A stretch of DNA of 64,000 bases from Pseudoips prasinana (GCA_951640165.1 OX621265.1:19481001-19545000), one strand, 5' to 3'. Positions 52,481-62,849 are shown, counted from the first letter of the stretch. Numbers and translations: made by a program. Notes: generated by a model not told the origin, from the sequence alone.

Positions 52481-52937
52481 CGTTGACTTAAAAAAAAAGA
52501 AAGTAGTGGGATAAATGTATCTGGAACGCTAGGTTTTTGCCTTTATTTACTTCAATTTAGGGGTCTAGGTGGATATTTTTTCAATCGCGCCGGCGTTTAA
52601 CATTTTTCCGGCGAAAAAAGTATTCGTGGATATACTTAATAGTACTGGCTCTGCCTAGTTTGTGTTATGTTACAGACTTCCGGACCTGCGTACACTCAAC
52701 CACATAATAATAAATAACAACTTCCGCTTGTCAACTTCCGGAGCACTAATTATTAATTTAGGATAATATTAATATTGATTGTTTGTTTTAATTAATAATA
52801 ATGTTTATTGATACATCTTCAGCACAAATTGTAATAATTAATATACAACACTAAATATTTGATTGCATGACCGTTTGTACGACACGACGTGGTTGACATG
52901 AAGTAACTGATTTGTCTATAAAAAGCAGATGTCTCAC
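52481..52937. other. Unassigned stretch
   Basis: AT-rich; a SINE-tail scrap (GGCTCTGCCTAGTTTG) near 52645. No gene. Confidence 0.3.
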
Positions 52938-52950
52938 ACAGGTGGACACA

Positions 52951-53149
52951 TAGAGCGAAAGTTGCACAAAACTCCCTAAAATGATGATCTCTGCCCTCTC
53001 CCCGCCAGTAATCGCCCAGAGTCGAGGTTCGAACCCCACAGGGGGTGCCCTCCGGCGCGGGTTACTTAATTTCTAGACGGCTCGAGCCCTCTGCTCGCCT
53101 CTATAGTCCGGTGAAGCAGTGAAAGCCTCCTAGGCTAACTGTAGCGTCA

Positions 53150-53196
<47 letters not shown>
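52951..53196 (+). mobile_element. SINE-G, young insertion with 43-nt A tail
   Basis: Contains a B-box-like GGTTCGAACCCC (53026-53037). It ends in 43 uninterrupted As (53154-53196). The sequence CAGGTGGACACA occurs immediately before (52939-52950) and after (53197-53208), a perfect 12-bp target duplication. Relatives at 55.13-55.33 and 60.66 kb. Confidence 0.92.
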
Positions 53197-53197
<1 letters not shown>

Positions 53198-53208
53198 AGG
53201 TGGACACA

Positions 53209-53564
53209 GTCGTTTTGTATCCGTCACCTAGCAAAGTAGTAAGGGGAACCTCTGCCCGATTGTATACCGATATTATAGTGGATAAAGAGCAACTGAGGTT
53301 TTATTTTTACTCGGACTATCCTGATTACCCACCTTTTTACAGTTAGTTGTCCCAAGATATTTATATCTAATCATTTTGTACCATCAATACGACTGTTGAC
53401 TTTCGACTGTGGCTCTATGGAAAATAATGATGATTCTCAGAAAACCGCAGCGTGTTTACCGCATAGAGTCACGACGTGTTAACAAGTCTCGCAGTGACTA
53501 AGTGACAGGATATACTCATGACTTTACTTAACAAAAGCGAATAAATAATTGCTTTTTGCAAAAC
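53209..53564. other. Unassigned stretch
   Basis: Nothing recognised. Confidence 0.3.
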
Positions 53565-53745
53565 GACGACCTTGTTGGCGTGTTTGGAAAATGCTTGCTT
53601 TTCACGCTGAAGGTCGTGGGTTAGATTCCCACCCAGGATAGATTTATGTGCATGAACATGTCTGTACAAAAAAATATATATGTAGTATATCAGTTATCTG
53701 GTTTCCACAGTACCTACAAGCTCTGCTTATTTAGGGATGATTCTG
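53565..53745 (+). mobile_element. SINE-B with internal deletion
   Basis: ACCTTGTTGGCGTGTTTGGA, TTAGATTCCCACCCAGGA, then AACATGTCTGTACAAAAAAA directly into AGTATATCAGTTATCTGG; the TTATCTATATAAG part is lost. Confidence 0.85.
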
Positions 53746-53749
53746 TCTG

Positions 53750-53870
53750 TCTGGGCATAGCTCTCAAAAAGATGGACCGTTTTCGATGCGGATTTTTTTA
53801 TTTGGAAGCCAGGTTCCTTGCGGCGGTTCGTAGCTATGTTTGGTTAATATTATCCAGCAGTATAATAGTA
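53750..53870. repeat. Dispersed repeat S, copy 1
   Basis: GACCGTTTTCGATGCGGATT, TTTGGAAGCCAGGTTCCTTG, ATCCAGCAGTATAATAGTAT. Related to 59.68-59.82 kb. Confidence 0.6.
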
Positions 53871-53889
53871 TCATTACCGGAAGGGAAGA

Positions 53890-54075
53890 CCTCGTAGAAA
53901 ATTGTCAGTCCAAATTGGAGACGTTCTCAAGAAAGGCCAGGTCAGAAGTACCCTAAACCGGCGAGCATGTATGAGGAATATAATGACAGTAAACGAGGCG
54001 AAAGAGGTGTACAAAGATCGTGACAAATGGAAATACGTTGTCTCTGCCTACCCCTCTGGGAAACAGCCGTAAATC
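53890..54075 (+). mobile_element. LINE-K 3' end
   Basis: A plus frame reads [49 protein letters not shown] then stop and a (TATG)n scrap. Confidence 0.8.
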
Positions 54076-54544
54076 TATACATATATGTATGTATAATAGT
54101 ATCAGCTATTTACCAAAATGATGTTTGCGTTTAAAAAATATATTTTGGTGAAAAGTAAAGGGTCAATAATTACACCTGATTTTAATTCCGTACATACTTT
54201 AGGGGCAAACGAAACAGATCTGACCCAGTTTTATTAATTCCGCTGCAACTCGTTTGCGGCGAGTAAAAGGCGGTTACAGTTATAACACAGATCCAGCCAG
54301 CCAAGCATGAATCCTAATGTAATAAAAACTTTAAACGACTCGAGAAAACAGCTGAAATTGGACCTTGAGTCGAAAACGAAATTTGGACGTCAGACTTTGA
54401 GTTATATTTACCTACAATAGAGCGGAGACAGTGGATTATGCAAGTATTATATTGCATGCTCATTTCGCGCAATTGTTGCATTCCGCGCGATTGTGGAATG
54501 CTTTGTCAGATTGACACGTGCTCAGTCACCCAATAATAATCATA
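54076..54544. other. Unassigned stretch
   Basis: Contains CATTCCGCGCGATTGTGGAA next to TTTCGCGCAATTGTTGC (54.46-54.50 kb), a short imperfect repeat. No gene. Confidence 0.3.
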
Positions 54545-54620
54545 ATAAAATAAATTAAAAAAGCGCTTGTAAATAGTCAGAACATGTTTGTAGTAAAATA
54601 TAATGAATAAATTAATTTAA
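54545..54620. mobile_element. Dispersed repeat R fragment
   Basis: AAAAAGCGCTTGTAAATAGT, CAGAACATGTTTGTAGTA. Confidence 0.6.
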
Positions 54621-54699
54621 AATTATTTCGAGGTAGGTACTACATACTAATTTTCTTTTGTAGATACATACTTACATAGTATATTAGTATAGCAAATAA

Positions 54700-54880
54700 C
54701 AAAAACTATCTGTTTGTCCGAGTCTGTGTGTAATTATCTATATAAGTACATAAGTGTTTACAAAAGAAAAGTAGTATCTGTATATATCGGTTATCTGGTT
54801 TCCATAGTACAAGCTCTACTTAGTTTGGGATCAGATGACCGTGTGTGAATAATGTATTTGCATATTATTATTAAACTCTA
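54700..54880 (+). mobile_element. SINE-B, head missing
   Basis: TGTTTGTCCGAGTCTGTGTG to TATCTGGTTTCCATAGTACA, TGGGATCAGATGACCGTG. Confidence 0.85.
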
Positions 54881-54899
54881 TATACTAGACTATATTGTG

Positions 54900-55100
54900 G
54901 TGTAGTGACGGCGGCCAATACCAGAATACAATCACCCCATCACATCCCGTGGGGAGCGTAGACGTCGACCCGTGGAAATAAAGCCCAGAGGAAGAGCAAC
55001 AGCTTCTTTCTGAGTACTATGGCCACCATGCTGCGATCGCCAACTCGTCTGCCAAGCGTGGTGATTATGGCATATCCCCCAAGATGATTCTTGTCTACTG
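54900..55100. repeat. Family-N dispersed repeat, single copy
   Basis: ATCACATCCCGTGGGGAGCG, AGCTTCTTTCTGAGTACTAT, TGCGATCGCCAACTCGTCTG, ATGGCATATCCCCCAAGATG. Single-unit counterpart of the array at 36.6-37.1 kb. Confidence 0.7.
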
Positions 55101-55129
55101 CTGTTATGATAAATAGGTTCCTCAGCGCC

Positions 55130-55335
55130 GAGGATCGCTTTGGGCCCTAAACGCGTGATCGGTGATCCCGTGCAAGTGATCACACCCTCACTCACAATTC
55201 CATCCTTTTGCTTCAGCAGTCCCCTGAGCTGTGGCCCGAACCCCAAAAGGGTGCCCTCAGGTATTACTCGCTTAAATTAAGCTACTGGTTGAGAGTTTTG
55301 GCGCTAGCCAACTGCTCGTTGCCTTCAATTCTTTA
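55130..55335 (+). mobile_element. SINE-G-like copy
   Basis: CAGTCCCCTGAGCTGTGGCC, CGAACCCCAAAAGGGTGCCC, TCAGGTATTACTCGCTTAAA; older than 52951-53196 and without an A tail. Confidence 0.6.
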
Positions 55336-55866
55336 ATATTAATATAGTAGAACTAAATTTCTAAATAATAGATAAGTAACTTGTTATTTATTTTAGGATT
55401 TAAGAAAATATATGTGACTAAACAGACCACACGGGCGGACTAATTAATTATTTGTAAGTTTTATACTGTATCTGACTGCATGTATATGTACTGCATTGTG
55501 AGCTTGACAAGTACAAGTGTATGTTAATACCCAAGTGCTGAATATATATCAATATTTCATCGATATATACTAGATAGCTTAAACAGATAGTTATTATATC
55601 ATCTATACAAAGAACATTATGACGAGTTTGTGCACAGTAATATCTGGGTTAATAATACGCTATACTGATTGTTTTATTACAGCAATCTAACTTAAAAAAC
55701 AGATAGAATCGTTACTGTGCCGCTGCGTTGAAGAAATCACGAGCAAAAAGCAAGTTTTGCTTCTAAAATTAGAAATTTCGAAAGTGTGTTTGTATGTTGG
55801 TTGAAAACATTTAAATTACTAAACAGTTTTCTGTGAAATCAAGACTCTACTGTTTTAACGGCACTC
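55336..55866. other. Mostly unassigned; repeat V at 55425-55545
   Basis: ACACGGGCGGACTAATTAAT, CATTGTGAGCTTGACAAGTA, TTAATACCCAAGTGCTGAAT recur inverted at 61.90-62.02 kb, probably a LINE 3' UTR. The rest is unrecognised. Confidence 0.45.
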
Positions 55867-56125
55867 TTACTTATCGTATGGGCAGTGGTTACCCTAGTGT
55901 CAGAGTTGTTCAAGCCGTCCATTAGGCCTCTGACATGGCTTAACGACTGTTGTCTAATGACTACAACCGGGACCGACAGCTTAAAGTGCCCTCCGAACCA
56001 CAGAGGCGCCCATAAATTAAACCACTTAAGCGGTCACCCATCTACGCATTGACCGCAAGCCTAGTTGCTTAACCTCGCCAATAACTCACTGACCGGTGAG
56101 AGTATCTGGCTATGAACGAACTCTA
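55867..56125 (-). mobile_element. 5S-rRNA-like SINE (family F), complete
   Basis: Tail ACTTACTTATCGTATGGGCA, body GTTGTCTAATGACTACAACC, head GCGGTCACCCATCTACGCAT, TTGCTTAACCTCGCCAATAA. Minus sense, uninterrupted, about 260 bp. Confidence 0.85.
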
Positions 56126-56319
56126 TCAAATAGAGACTCAATTGGGTATCACATTTAAGTTCAATCTTGAAAAGATGATTCGTAAATTCGATCGGTGAAT
56201 CAACTCCTCGATTATGCCATTGTGGTGTACATCAGCCTCTATCGGAAGATCAGCGCTGCAGTAATACACCTGTGTTGCGGTAGCTAATGCTGAGATAGTG
56301 GCCTTTTTTGACAACCTAA

Positions 56320-56490
56320 TCTACTATATAAAAATAAGTCGGGTTTTCCTTCCTGACGCTTTAACTCCAGAACGCACACGAACCGATTTCCACGGTTTTG
56401 CATTCGTTGGAAAGGTCTCGGGCTCCGTGAGCTTTATAGCAAAGAAAATTTATAAAATTTAACGCGGGTAACACCGCGGGCCACAGCTAT
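56320..56490 (+). mobile_element. Helitron-like type 3
   Basis: TCTACTATATAAAAATAAGT to AACACCGCGGGCCACAGCTA and T. Confidence 0.85.
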
Positions 56491-56626
56491 GTATGATAAG
56501 ATTTCTTGTTTGTCAAAAATAAACATTTTTTCATTTCATTTTTTCATTTCATTGTAGATACATTTAAATTCAGGACTATAGATACGCCAGTCATTCTACC
56601 CAAAGACTAATTTCTCCAATTACTCG

Positions 56627-56800
56627 TATTACATATATTACTTTTCTTTTGTAAATACATAGGTACTTATATAGATCATTCCACCCAGACTCAGGACAAA
56701 CAGACATGTTCATACACACAAATATCTGTCCTGGGTGGGAATCTAACCTACGGCCTGCGGCGAGAAAGGCAAGTATTTACCAAGCACGGCAACCGGCCCG
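56627..56800 (-). mobile_element. SINE-B, tail missing
   Basis: TTTCTTTTGTAAATACATAG, CACCCAGACTCAGGACAAAC, TGTCCTGGGTGGGAATCTAA, AAGCACGGCAACCGGCCCG. Confidence 0.85.
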
Positions 56801-57605
56801 TCCAATAAATAATATAAATTTAATTCTATAAGTAATGCTTTCAAAAGGATCCCATAATATTTTTATTGAAATATACTGTCTTGAAGTTATAATTTACAAG
56901 GCAGTAACTATACCGTTTACTCTGCATACCCCTCTGGAAATTAGGCGTGAGGTTATGAATGCAACTAAACCCTGCACATGACTCTATATTCCAACAGATA
57001 GACGACTCAAATACGACCTCCAACTCTTGCTACATGTCAAAAGGGGGTATGTATTCCTTGATTTTGCTTGGTCCATCTTAGACCTTATTTACATTAGCAT
57101 TAAGAGTCAAGTTAATCGTATTTAAGAATTAATTAAACAACCTGAATATCACTCCAAATACATAGCTTTATGATAAAAATTAACAGCAGTTTGAACTCGA
57201 TTCCAAACCTGTTTTCTGATATCCTTGAATACATTCGCAACGGAATTTCTAACTTTATTAAAAGTGAACATACATTAACGTATAAATACCGTTACAGAAC
57301 AATAATTAACGTCCAAATTAATTAATTTGAACAATAAGAAATATATCACAAAAAGTACCGTTCATAATAAGGACTGATTAGATTTCTTAATCCGTTAAAA
57401 CTGAGCGAAGGCTGAACAAAAACTCATGAAATTTCACAAAAATAATAGCAATACCCAACACATTATGAAAAGGTCACGACAATTACGAAACGAAACCACA
57501 CGCAATCGCAATTTTAAACAACAAAAAATCCGAACACACAATTTTACGACTTACAAAAATAAAACACTAAAAATATATATAAATAATTCACTCAAAAACA
57601 CTCAC
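56801..57605. other. Intron 1 start, unassigned
   Basis: AT-rich, unlike the repeat-packed remainder of the intron. A LINE-K scrap (CTGCATACCCCTCTGGAAAT) is at about 56.92 kb. Being next to exon 1, it may hold intronic control sequence, but no motif is claimed. Confidence 0.3.
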
Positions 57606-57663
57606 TTATCCTTCTATTAGATTTCACATATTCCACCATACGTCCTAACGATCTGATAGCCAT
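57606..57663 (-). CDS. CD36/SR-B family receptor, coding exon 1 (start codon)
   Basis: First coding exon of the scavenger-receptor gene, read on the minus strand. ATG at 57663 has A at -3 and G at +4. It encodes 19 residues (MAIRSLGRMVEYVKSNRRI), a short basic cytoplasmic tail, plus one extra base. It stops at a GTGAGT donor (57605 downward). That single leftover base (A) joins the GG that opens exon 2 to give Arg, so the phases match exactly. CD36-family proteins have a short basic N-terminal cytosolic segment just before the first membrane span, as seen here. The exon was picked by signal and phase rather than by homology, because the tail is poorly conserved in the family. An alternative upstream first exon cannot be excluded. 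Confidence 0.72.
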
Positions 57664-57900
57664 ATTGATAATGAGAGAAAATGCACAAATTTTCAAATTT
57701 CGAATCGTTTCTTATTGCCCGTTTAGCACGGCATCTCGTTCGCGGCGCGGGAGTGACTGGCCAGTTTCAATCGAGTCGTAACATTTTACGTTATAATGTT
57801 TTTTTTAGAGTTCCGCATCTCATTATTGTTTACATTTGGAACGCGCAAAAATGCACCAGTGGAGTTATAAAAGCAAGGAAATGGTTGTTTTTAAAACAAT
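57664..57900 (-). promoter_or_regulatory. Putative 5' UTR / proximal promoter of the receptor gene
   Basis: Sequence directly upstream of the proposed start codon. Unlike its AT-rich surroundings it holds a CpG-rich patch (about 57720-57780, with GCGGCGCGGG on the plus strand) and no recognisable mobile element. A TATA-like CTTTTATAAC lies at about 57863-57872 on the minus strand. No transcription start can be assigned from sequence alone. Confidence 0.35.
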
Positions 57901-57904
57901 AACC

Positions 57905-58254
57905 GTAAATGCTATTTACAATTTAATATATTATACTTAATTAACTTTCCTTGACTTATCTTGCTTGTAATGTGATATTTAAGTTACTAAGTAAGGGAAT
58001 GCCGCAAATCACTTCACTTAACATTAATATAAGATTTCAACTTCCGAGGTTACAGATGGGCGCATGGCGTGTAAAAAAAGGTAGTCATATTTTGTCTACT
58101 GGACAACTTCAAGAATATAAGTTTTGAACTTACACTTATATAATATATAATTAATATATATGTTGGTTATTTTGGTAAAGTATAATGTCCTCCAGGCCGA
58201 ATTTACATGATTATAATTAATAGTTCAATTATTTTTATTTGATATTTTTTTATC
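57905..58254. other. Upstream flank, unassigned
   Basis: AT-rich; nothing recognised. Confidence 0.3.
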
Positions 58255-58560
58255 CACGTGGACTTTAAAAAAAGCGCTTGTAAATAGTCAGAACATGTTT
58301 GTAGTAATACAGTTATTATTTCTAGTTACTTATTACAGATATTTAGGTGCACGGAATGTTAAAACATTTATACAATTTATTTTATAATGGTAGTGATATT
58401 TAGCTAGCTTGTATTAAGTTATTGTCAAGAAGATTATGTTTAGTTGAAGTTTTTAATATTATGTAACTATTGAAATTTATATTTTACTACATAGGTATTG
58501 TCTGAATGGTTCTGTGTCTGCGCTTATTTTAACTAACTATGTTAGCAATAATGAATTCTG
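58255..58560. mobile_element. Dispersed repeat R, long copy
   Basis: CCACGTGGACTTTAAAAAAA, GCGCTTGTAAATAGTCAGAA, AATGGTAGTGATATTTAGCT, TTGTCTGAATGGTTCTGTGT. Extends like the copy at 24.8 kb. Confidence 0.65.
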
Positions 58561-58579
58561 ATTGATTGATTCAAATTTC

Positions 58580-58690
58580 ATCTTCGGCGAACTCTCAATT
58601 GAGACTGGCCAACTGCGCAGTACATATTATAGTGCACAAGTGTGTGCGCAAACACGGAGGCACTTTCTATTCCATCACTCTCCACTTCAT
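58580..58690 (-). mobile_element. SINE-C fragment
   Basis: TTGAGACTGGCCAACTGCGC, ACATATTATAGTGCACAAGT, GGCACTTTCTATTCCATCAC. Confidence 0.7.
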
Positions 58691-59674
58691 CACCTAAATG
58701 GCCCACATATTAATTATAATAATGTTATTTTAATGAGTTCATCGAAATATTACCTCTAATTGATAGGTGATTTATTTTATTCAATCTATTTTAATGGGAA
58801 CATGAAACTTGTCGACGGAAATGTTTGTGTAAAAAGGTGAAAGTGCAAAAAAGTTATTACCAGTTTGCAGTCTACGTATATGTGTCATTTTAACTCCTGA
58901 ATGAAAGGTCACAATTCTATGTATTTTGTATGTATGTGTGTTCTTATTTCTCCATAGTTCGTGAACGAATGTTGTTATATTTTTATGGGAAAGTTTAATA
59001 CAGAAATTAATTTAACCAAATAAACTGTCGTAAACAAATTAGAAATCGTTTATTTGATTTAAAAAATGGCAAAAATGTAATCAATTATTAATTTTTTTTA
59101 ATTATATTATATATTTTTTTGTAAAAATTGGATATTATACAGCAAAAAGTCATTGCAAAAAATTCGTGTAGTTCAGTGTCAAATACGTAGGTATAGTATC
59201 GGCTTTGATTTCCGTACAGGATAACTATTCATCTTGTTTTAAAACTGGGTGCCATTTTGTACCTATGAAAATTGCACGTTTGCCAAACGCCCAATATACA
59301 GGCAACTTAGTACGGGAAAATTTATTTAGTAAGGACATCATGTTTCAGAGAAGAAAATAAAATATTTGAGGTAAATATTTGATAACAATCCGTTCAGAAA
59401 TTAAATAATTGCTGCTCTTTTTCTAGTGGAATCGGGTGACTTATGATTACCAATTTTCGTCACACAAAACATACACATATTAAGGCTTCAAGTTATCTTA
59501 AATACTTTCGGAAATATCCTCTTACTAGGCCATTGGCTTATAAAAGGTTTCACGAGTAATTTCTACATTAAAGGCACCTGAGGAATGGACCTTGTCAGAC
59601 GATAAAGATACAGTATTTGTTATTTTTAACCCTCGGTGTATAAAGAGGGGTCTTTACGTATAAGCTTGACGTCG
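58691..59674. other. Unassigned AT-rich stretch
   Basis: The longest repeat-poor stretch of the window. No coding frame or recognised element. Confidence 0.3.
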
Positions 59675-59820
59675 ATTTCTGTTTGTCTGTCTGCGGCATC
59701 GTAACTCTCAATCGGATGCACCGAATTCGATGCGGCTTTTTTCGTTTGGAAGCCAGTTTCCTTGAGGTGGTCCTTCGCTATGTTTCCAGCATTATCTGTC
59801 CAGCAGTGTAAGAGTATCAG
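59675..59820. repeat. Dispersed repeat S, copy 2
   Basis: CACCGAATTCGATGCGGCTT, GTTTGGAAGCCAGTTTCCTT, CTATGTTTCCAGCATTATCT. Confidence 0.6.
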
Positions 59821-60060
59821 CACTTTTCCAAAATTTCATTATATTTAGTTGGAGTCGAGGGTTCTCTAACGGTTAGGTTATTTAACACGACGCTTACAAT
59901 AAGACTGCTTCACCAGACAATGGAGATGACAATAAATCTATAAACTTAGAATCCAGGGACCACCAGTGTCCTCCATGACCAAACGTCTGCATTCATACCG
60001 ATGTAATGGCCTATCCTATTTTCATTCGGACGAGAAGCCCCGTTTTCGCAAGTTCATGTA

Positions 60061-60195
60061 CAGACGCCAGCACATCCAGCTACCCCAATCTGTCAAATTT
60101 ATTTTAAAGATTTTCAACTTTATCACATTATTATAAGGTTCACTTTCAATTGGGCAAATTTGACAGATAGGGTTAGCTTTGTGTGCTGGGGTCTG
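60061..60195. mobile_element. 135-bp MITE, copy 4
   Basis: CAGACGCCAGCACATC ... TTGTGTGCTGGGGTCTG with TA on each side. Confidence 0.9.
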
Positions 60196-60349
60196 TACTT
60201 TATTCATCTTCCTCGATGATACTTGCAGTTTCTCCAGTACATTAACTAGCACCGCCCCCTAGCGGAAACTGCAATGAACTTAAAATGTCTATACTAAAAA
60301 CCGGTAAGATTCATAGAGTAAGTAAACAATAGTGAGGCGTGGACAGTTG

Positions 60350-60595
60350 CTCACAGCCAGATGCTCTCATCGGACCGTAAGTGATTGGTGAGGTTAAGCA
60401 ACTAGGCTCGCGGTCAGTCCATAGATGGGTGACCGTGAAATTGGTTTAATTTGTGAGCGTCTCCGTGCTTCGGACGGCACGTTAAGCTGTCTAGCCATTA
60501 GGTAACAGTCGTTAAGCCATGTCTAGGCCTACTGGGCGGCTTGAACAGCTCTGACACCAGGGTGATACTGCCCATACGATAAGTAAGTAAGGACA
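60350..60595 (+). mobile_element. 5S-rRNA-like SINE (family F)
   Basis: GTAAGTGATTGGTGAGGTTA, AGCAACTAGGCTCGCGGTCA, GTCCATAGATGGGTGACCGT is the best-preserved 5S-like head. A short deletion removes GGTCCCGGTTGTAAT. The tail is CATACGATAAGTAAGTAAGG. Confidence 0.85.
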
Positions 60596-60654
60596 GTTGC
60601 CCTAAGGAGATGTCATCTCCCGCAGGTACTTAGGTTTTAATTATATTTGACAAG

Positions 60655-60960
60655 ATGTTTTGTGTTCACGCTCGCTTCCATAGTCCGGTGCAACAGTAAA
60701 AACCTCCTAGGCTTAATGTAAAGTGTGTTACGATCCTCGCCTTACGCTGACGCGTAAATATTATTACCCTATCTCATCCCGTGGCGACGTCGAAGTTAAC
60801 CCGTGGGAATATCTACCAGAGGATGGGCAGCAGCTTCCTTCTGAGTACCATGGCTATCTTACTACGATCGCCAACCCGTCTGCCAAAAGCATGGCATTTC
60901 CGCCCAAGATGATTCTTGGGGAAGGCTTGTCCAGCTGTGGACTTCTTTCAGGTGTAATGA
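60655..60960. repeat. SINE-G scrap and family-N repeat
   Basis: CTTCCATAGTCCGGTGCAAC, CCTCCTAGGCTTA (SINE-G 3' part), then the N unit CTATCTCATCCCGTGGCGAC, CTACGATCGCCAACCCGTCT, CAAGATGATTCTTGGGGAAG. Confidence 0.6.
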
Positions 60961-60990
60961 TGAAGTAACGATCAACTGTTACATTTTGTA

Positions 60991-61202
60991 CAGTCAACAG
61001 CATAAGTAGATGATCAAAATCGGACCTGAGTTTTGAGTTTATGATGCTATTGGGCGGCAGTTTTCACTAGTTAATATTTTTTACACTTAAAACTCACGCA
61101 CACCTTCAACTAGATACTCTTCACCACCACACAATTTTGTCGCAATTTATGATAATTAGTATTGAATATCAGACTTTGATCATCTACTTTTGCTGTTGAC
61201 TG
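60991..61202. mobile_element. 212-bp MITE with ~33-bp inverted ends
   Basis: CAGTCAACAGCATAAGTAGA, TGATCAAAATC ... GATCATCTACTTTTGCTGTT, GACTG, with TA on both sides. Tc1/mariner-type target; unrelated in sequence to the 135-bp family. Confidence 0.88.
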
Positions 61203-61308
61203 TACAGGGCGCCCTAAAAATGCTTTATTTAGTTTTTCACAAAACTGGTTATGTTTAAGTAATGGAATCAGGCGTTACTTTGCGGAAATCCATAACAATC
61301 AAAATAAA

Positions 61309-61568
61309 GAATCAATATGTAGTGTTAATTCCGCTGATTGTCAGTTTAATCAAGCCGGGGTGCAATTTGCACCGCTCTCATTCGAGCACTCGACGAGTTA
61401 GCAGCCCTTGAGAATGGTCCGTGGAAGACTGAAACACGTGTTGTTTTCGCTTTCTTTTTCATATTGTTTTTCTTGCATGTGCATATTTTTGCGGGTGGGA
61501 GGGCGGTGCAAATTGCATCCCGCCATGATTAAACTGACAATTAGCGGAATTAACACTACATATTGATT
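61309..61568. mobile_element. ~260-bp MITE with ~55-bp inverted ends
   Basis: AATCAATATGTAGTGTTAAT, TCCGCTGATTGTCAGTTTAA ... TTAAACTGACAATTAGCGGA, ATTAACACTACATATTGATT. Just inside each arm lies GGTGCAATTTGCACCG or its near complement. Exact edge and target duplication not resolved. Confidence 0.85.
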
Positions 61569-61647
61569 ATGTATTTTGATGGTTTTGTTTAATTATTGAC
61601 TATGAATGTCATGGGTGGATTCCGCTTCTTGAGTTACGTCCACTATG

Positions 61648-62340
61648 CCTGCCTCCTTAGTCTAGCGGAAGCGTGTTCAACCGCTAATGGAGTTCCTGGG
61701 TTCAACTCCCGGGTCGGGCCAAAAAGTGATTTGGGAATTTCCGTAAAAAAATCTCAGTATAAGTCTGGGAGTTGGTGGTATTACACCCCCGTGCTACAGA
61801 CAGCACGTAAAGGCGTCGATCCTGTACTTGACCTCTTTCCGGTTGTGTCGCTAGTCGTCCCATCGGATCATGAGAGTTATGTACATATATGAAATGAAAT
61901 TTATTCAGCACTTGGGTATTAACATACACTTGTACTTGTCAAACTCACAATGCAGTACATAAACATATTAGAATATAGCAATAGAAGTTACAAAAAATTA
62001 ATTAGTCCGTCCGTGCGGTCTAAAATAAAATAAAATAAAAAAAGGTTTTTATTCACGTAGACTTTAAAAAAGCGCTTGTAAATAGTCAGAACATGTTTGT
62101 AGTAATATAGTTGTATACATTAGATATTATTTCTAGTAACATAGATATTTAGGTACATCTTGTATGAAAACATTTATAAAATTTATTGTTAAAATTTATT
62201 GTCTGTTTTATCACATATATTTTTTTATAAAAAGTGCCCCTGCGTTTGTGCACAGACTTGTGCACAACAATATGTCCTGGACAGTAGACTAATCTCATCG
62301 AGACTCGTACTCAAAATTCGGCTTGGAGGATAATTATTAT
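61648..62340 (+). mobile_element. SINE-C split by a later insertion
   Basis: Head and middle at 61648-61880 (GGTTCAACTCCCGGGTCGGG, GTCCCATCGGATCATGAGAG). The 3' part resumes at 62228 (AAAGTGCCCCTGCGTTTGTG, ACAATATGTCCTGGACAG). The interval holds repeat V (inverted) and repeat R with A-rich sequence between. Confidence 0.75.
61881..62227. mobile_element. Inserted repeats V and R
   Basis: 61900-62020 is the inverse of 55.43-55.54 kb. 62030-62225 is repeat R (GGTTTTTATTCACGTAGACT, AAATAGTCAGAACATGTTTG). Confidence 0.6.
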
Positions 62341-62535
62341 TTATACAGAACCCATCAGTCTAAAAGAAATCGCTCTCAAATAAAGGTTATAAGACTACGC
62401 AACTGTGTAGTTATAGCGCCCGATAGACGGTGCAAATGGTAGCGGTGCACGGTTGCGCCAAACGTGACGCAATCTCTGTTTACCCCCTTGGTATTTGCTT
62501 GAATATATTTCAATCAGTCGCAAATAAATAAATAA

Positions 62536-62564
62536 CTAGCTGTGCCACACGGTTTTACTCACGT
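62536..62564 (-). mobile_element. Helitron-like 3' end scrap
   Basis: CTAGCTGTGCCACACGGTTT TACTCACG only. Confidence 0.55.
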
Positions 62565-62588
62565 TCATCATCACCTTCATCATATAAA

Positions 62589-62830
62589 CGGTCACCGTAG
62601 CCTAGTTGGTAGTGCTCCTGCCTACGAAGCTGGTGGTCCTGGGTTCGAATCCCGGTAAGTGCAAATATTTGTGTGATGAGCACGAATATTTGTTTGTGAG
62701 TCATGGATGTTTTCTATGTATTTAAGTATTTATCTATCTATATAAGTATGTATATCGTCGCCTGGTAGTACAAGCTTTGCTTATTTTGGGGCTAGGATGA
62801 TCTGTGTGACATTGTCCAAAAAAAACAAAA
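62589..62830 (+). mobile_element. SINE-A, full length
   Basis: GGTCACCGTAGCCTAGTTGG, GGGTTCGAATCCCGGTAAGT, tail GGGGCTAGGATGATCTGTGT and GACATTGTCC. Confidence 0.92.
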
Positions 62831-62849
62831 AACAATAATAATAATAATA

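Noticed and set aside
57426..57620. 64-codon plus-strand frame next to exon 1
   Set aside because: Lysine/asparagine-rich by AT composition; overlaps the proposed exon 1 and donor on the other strand.
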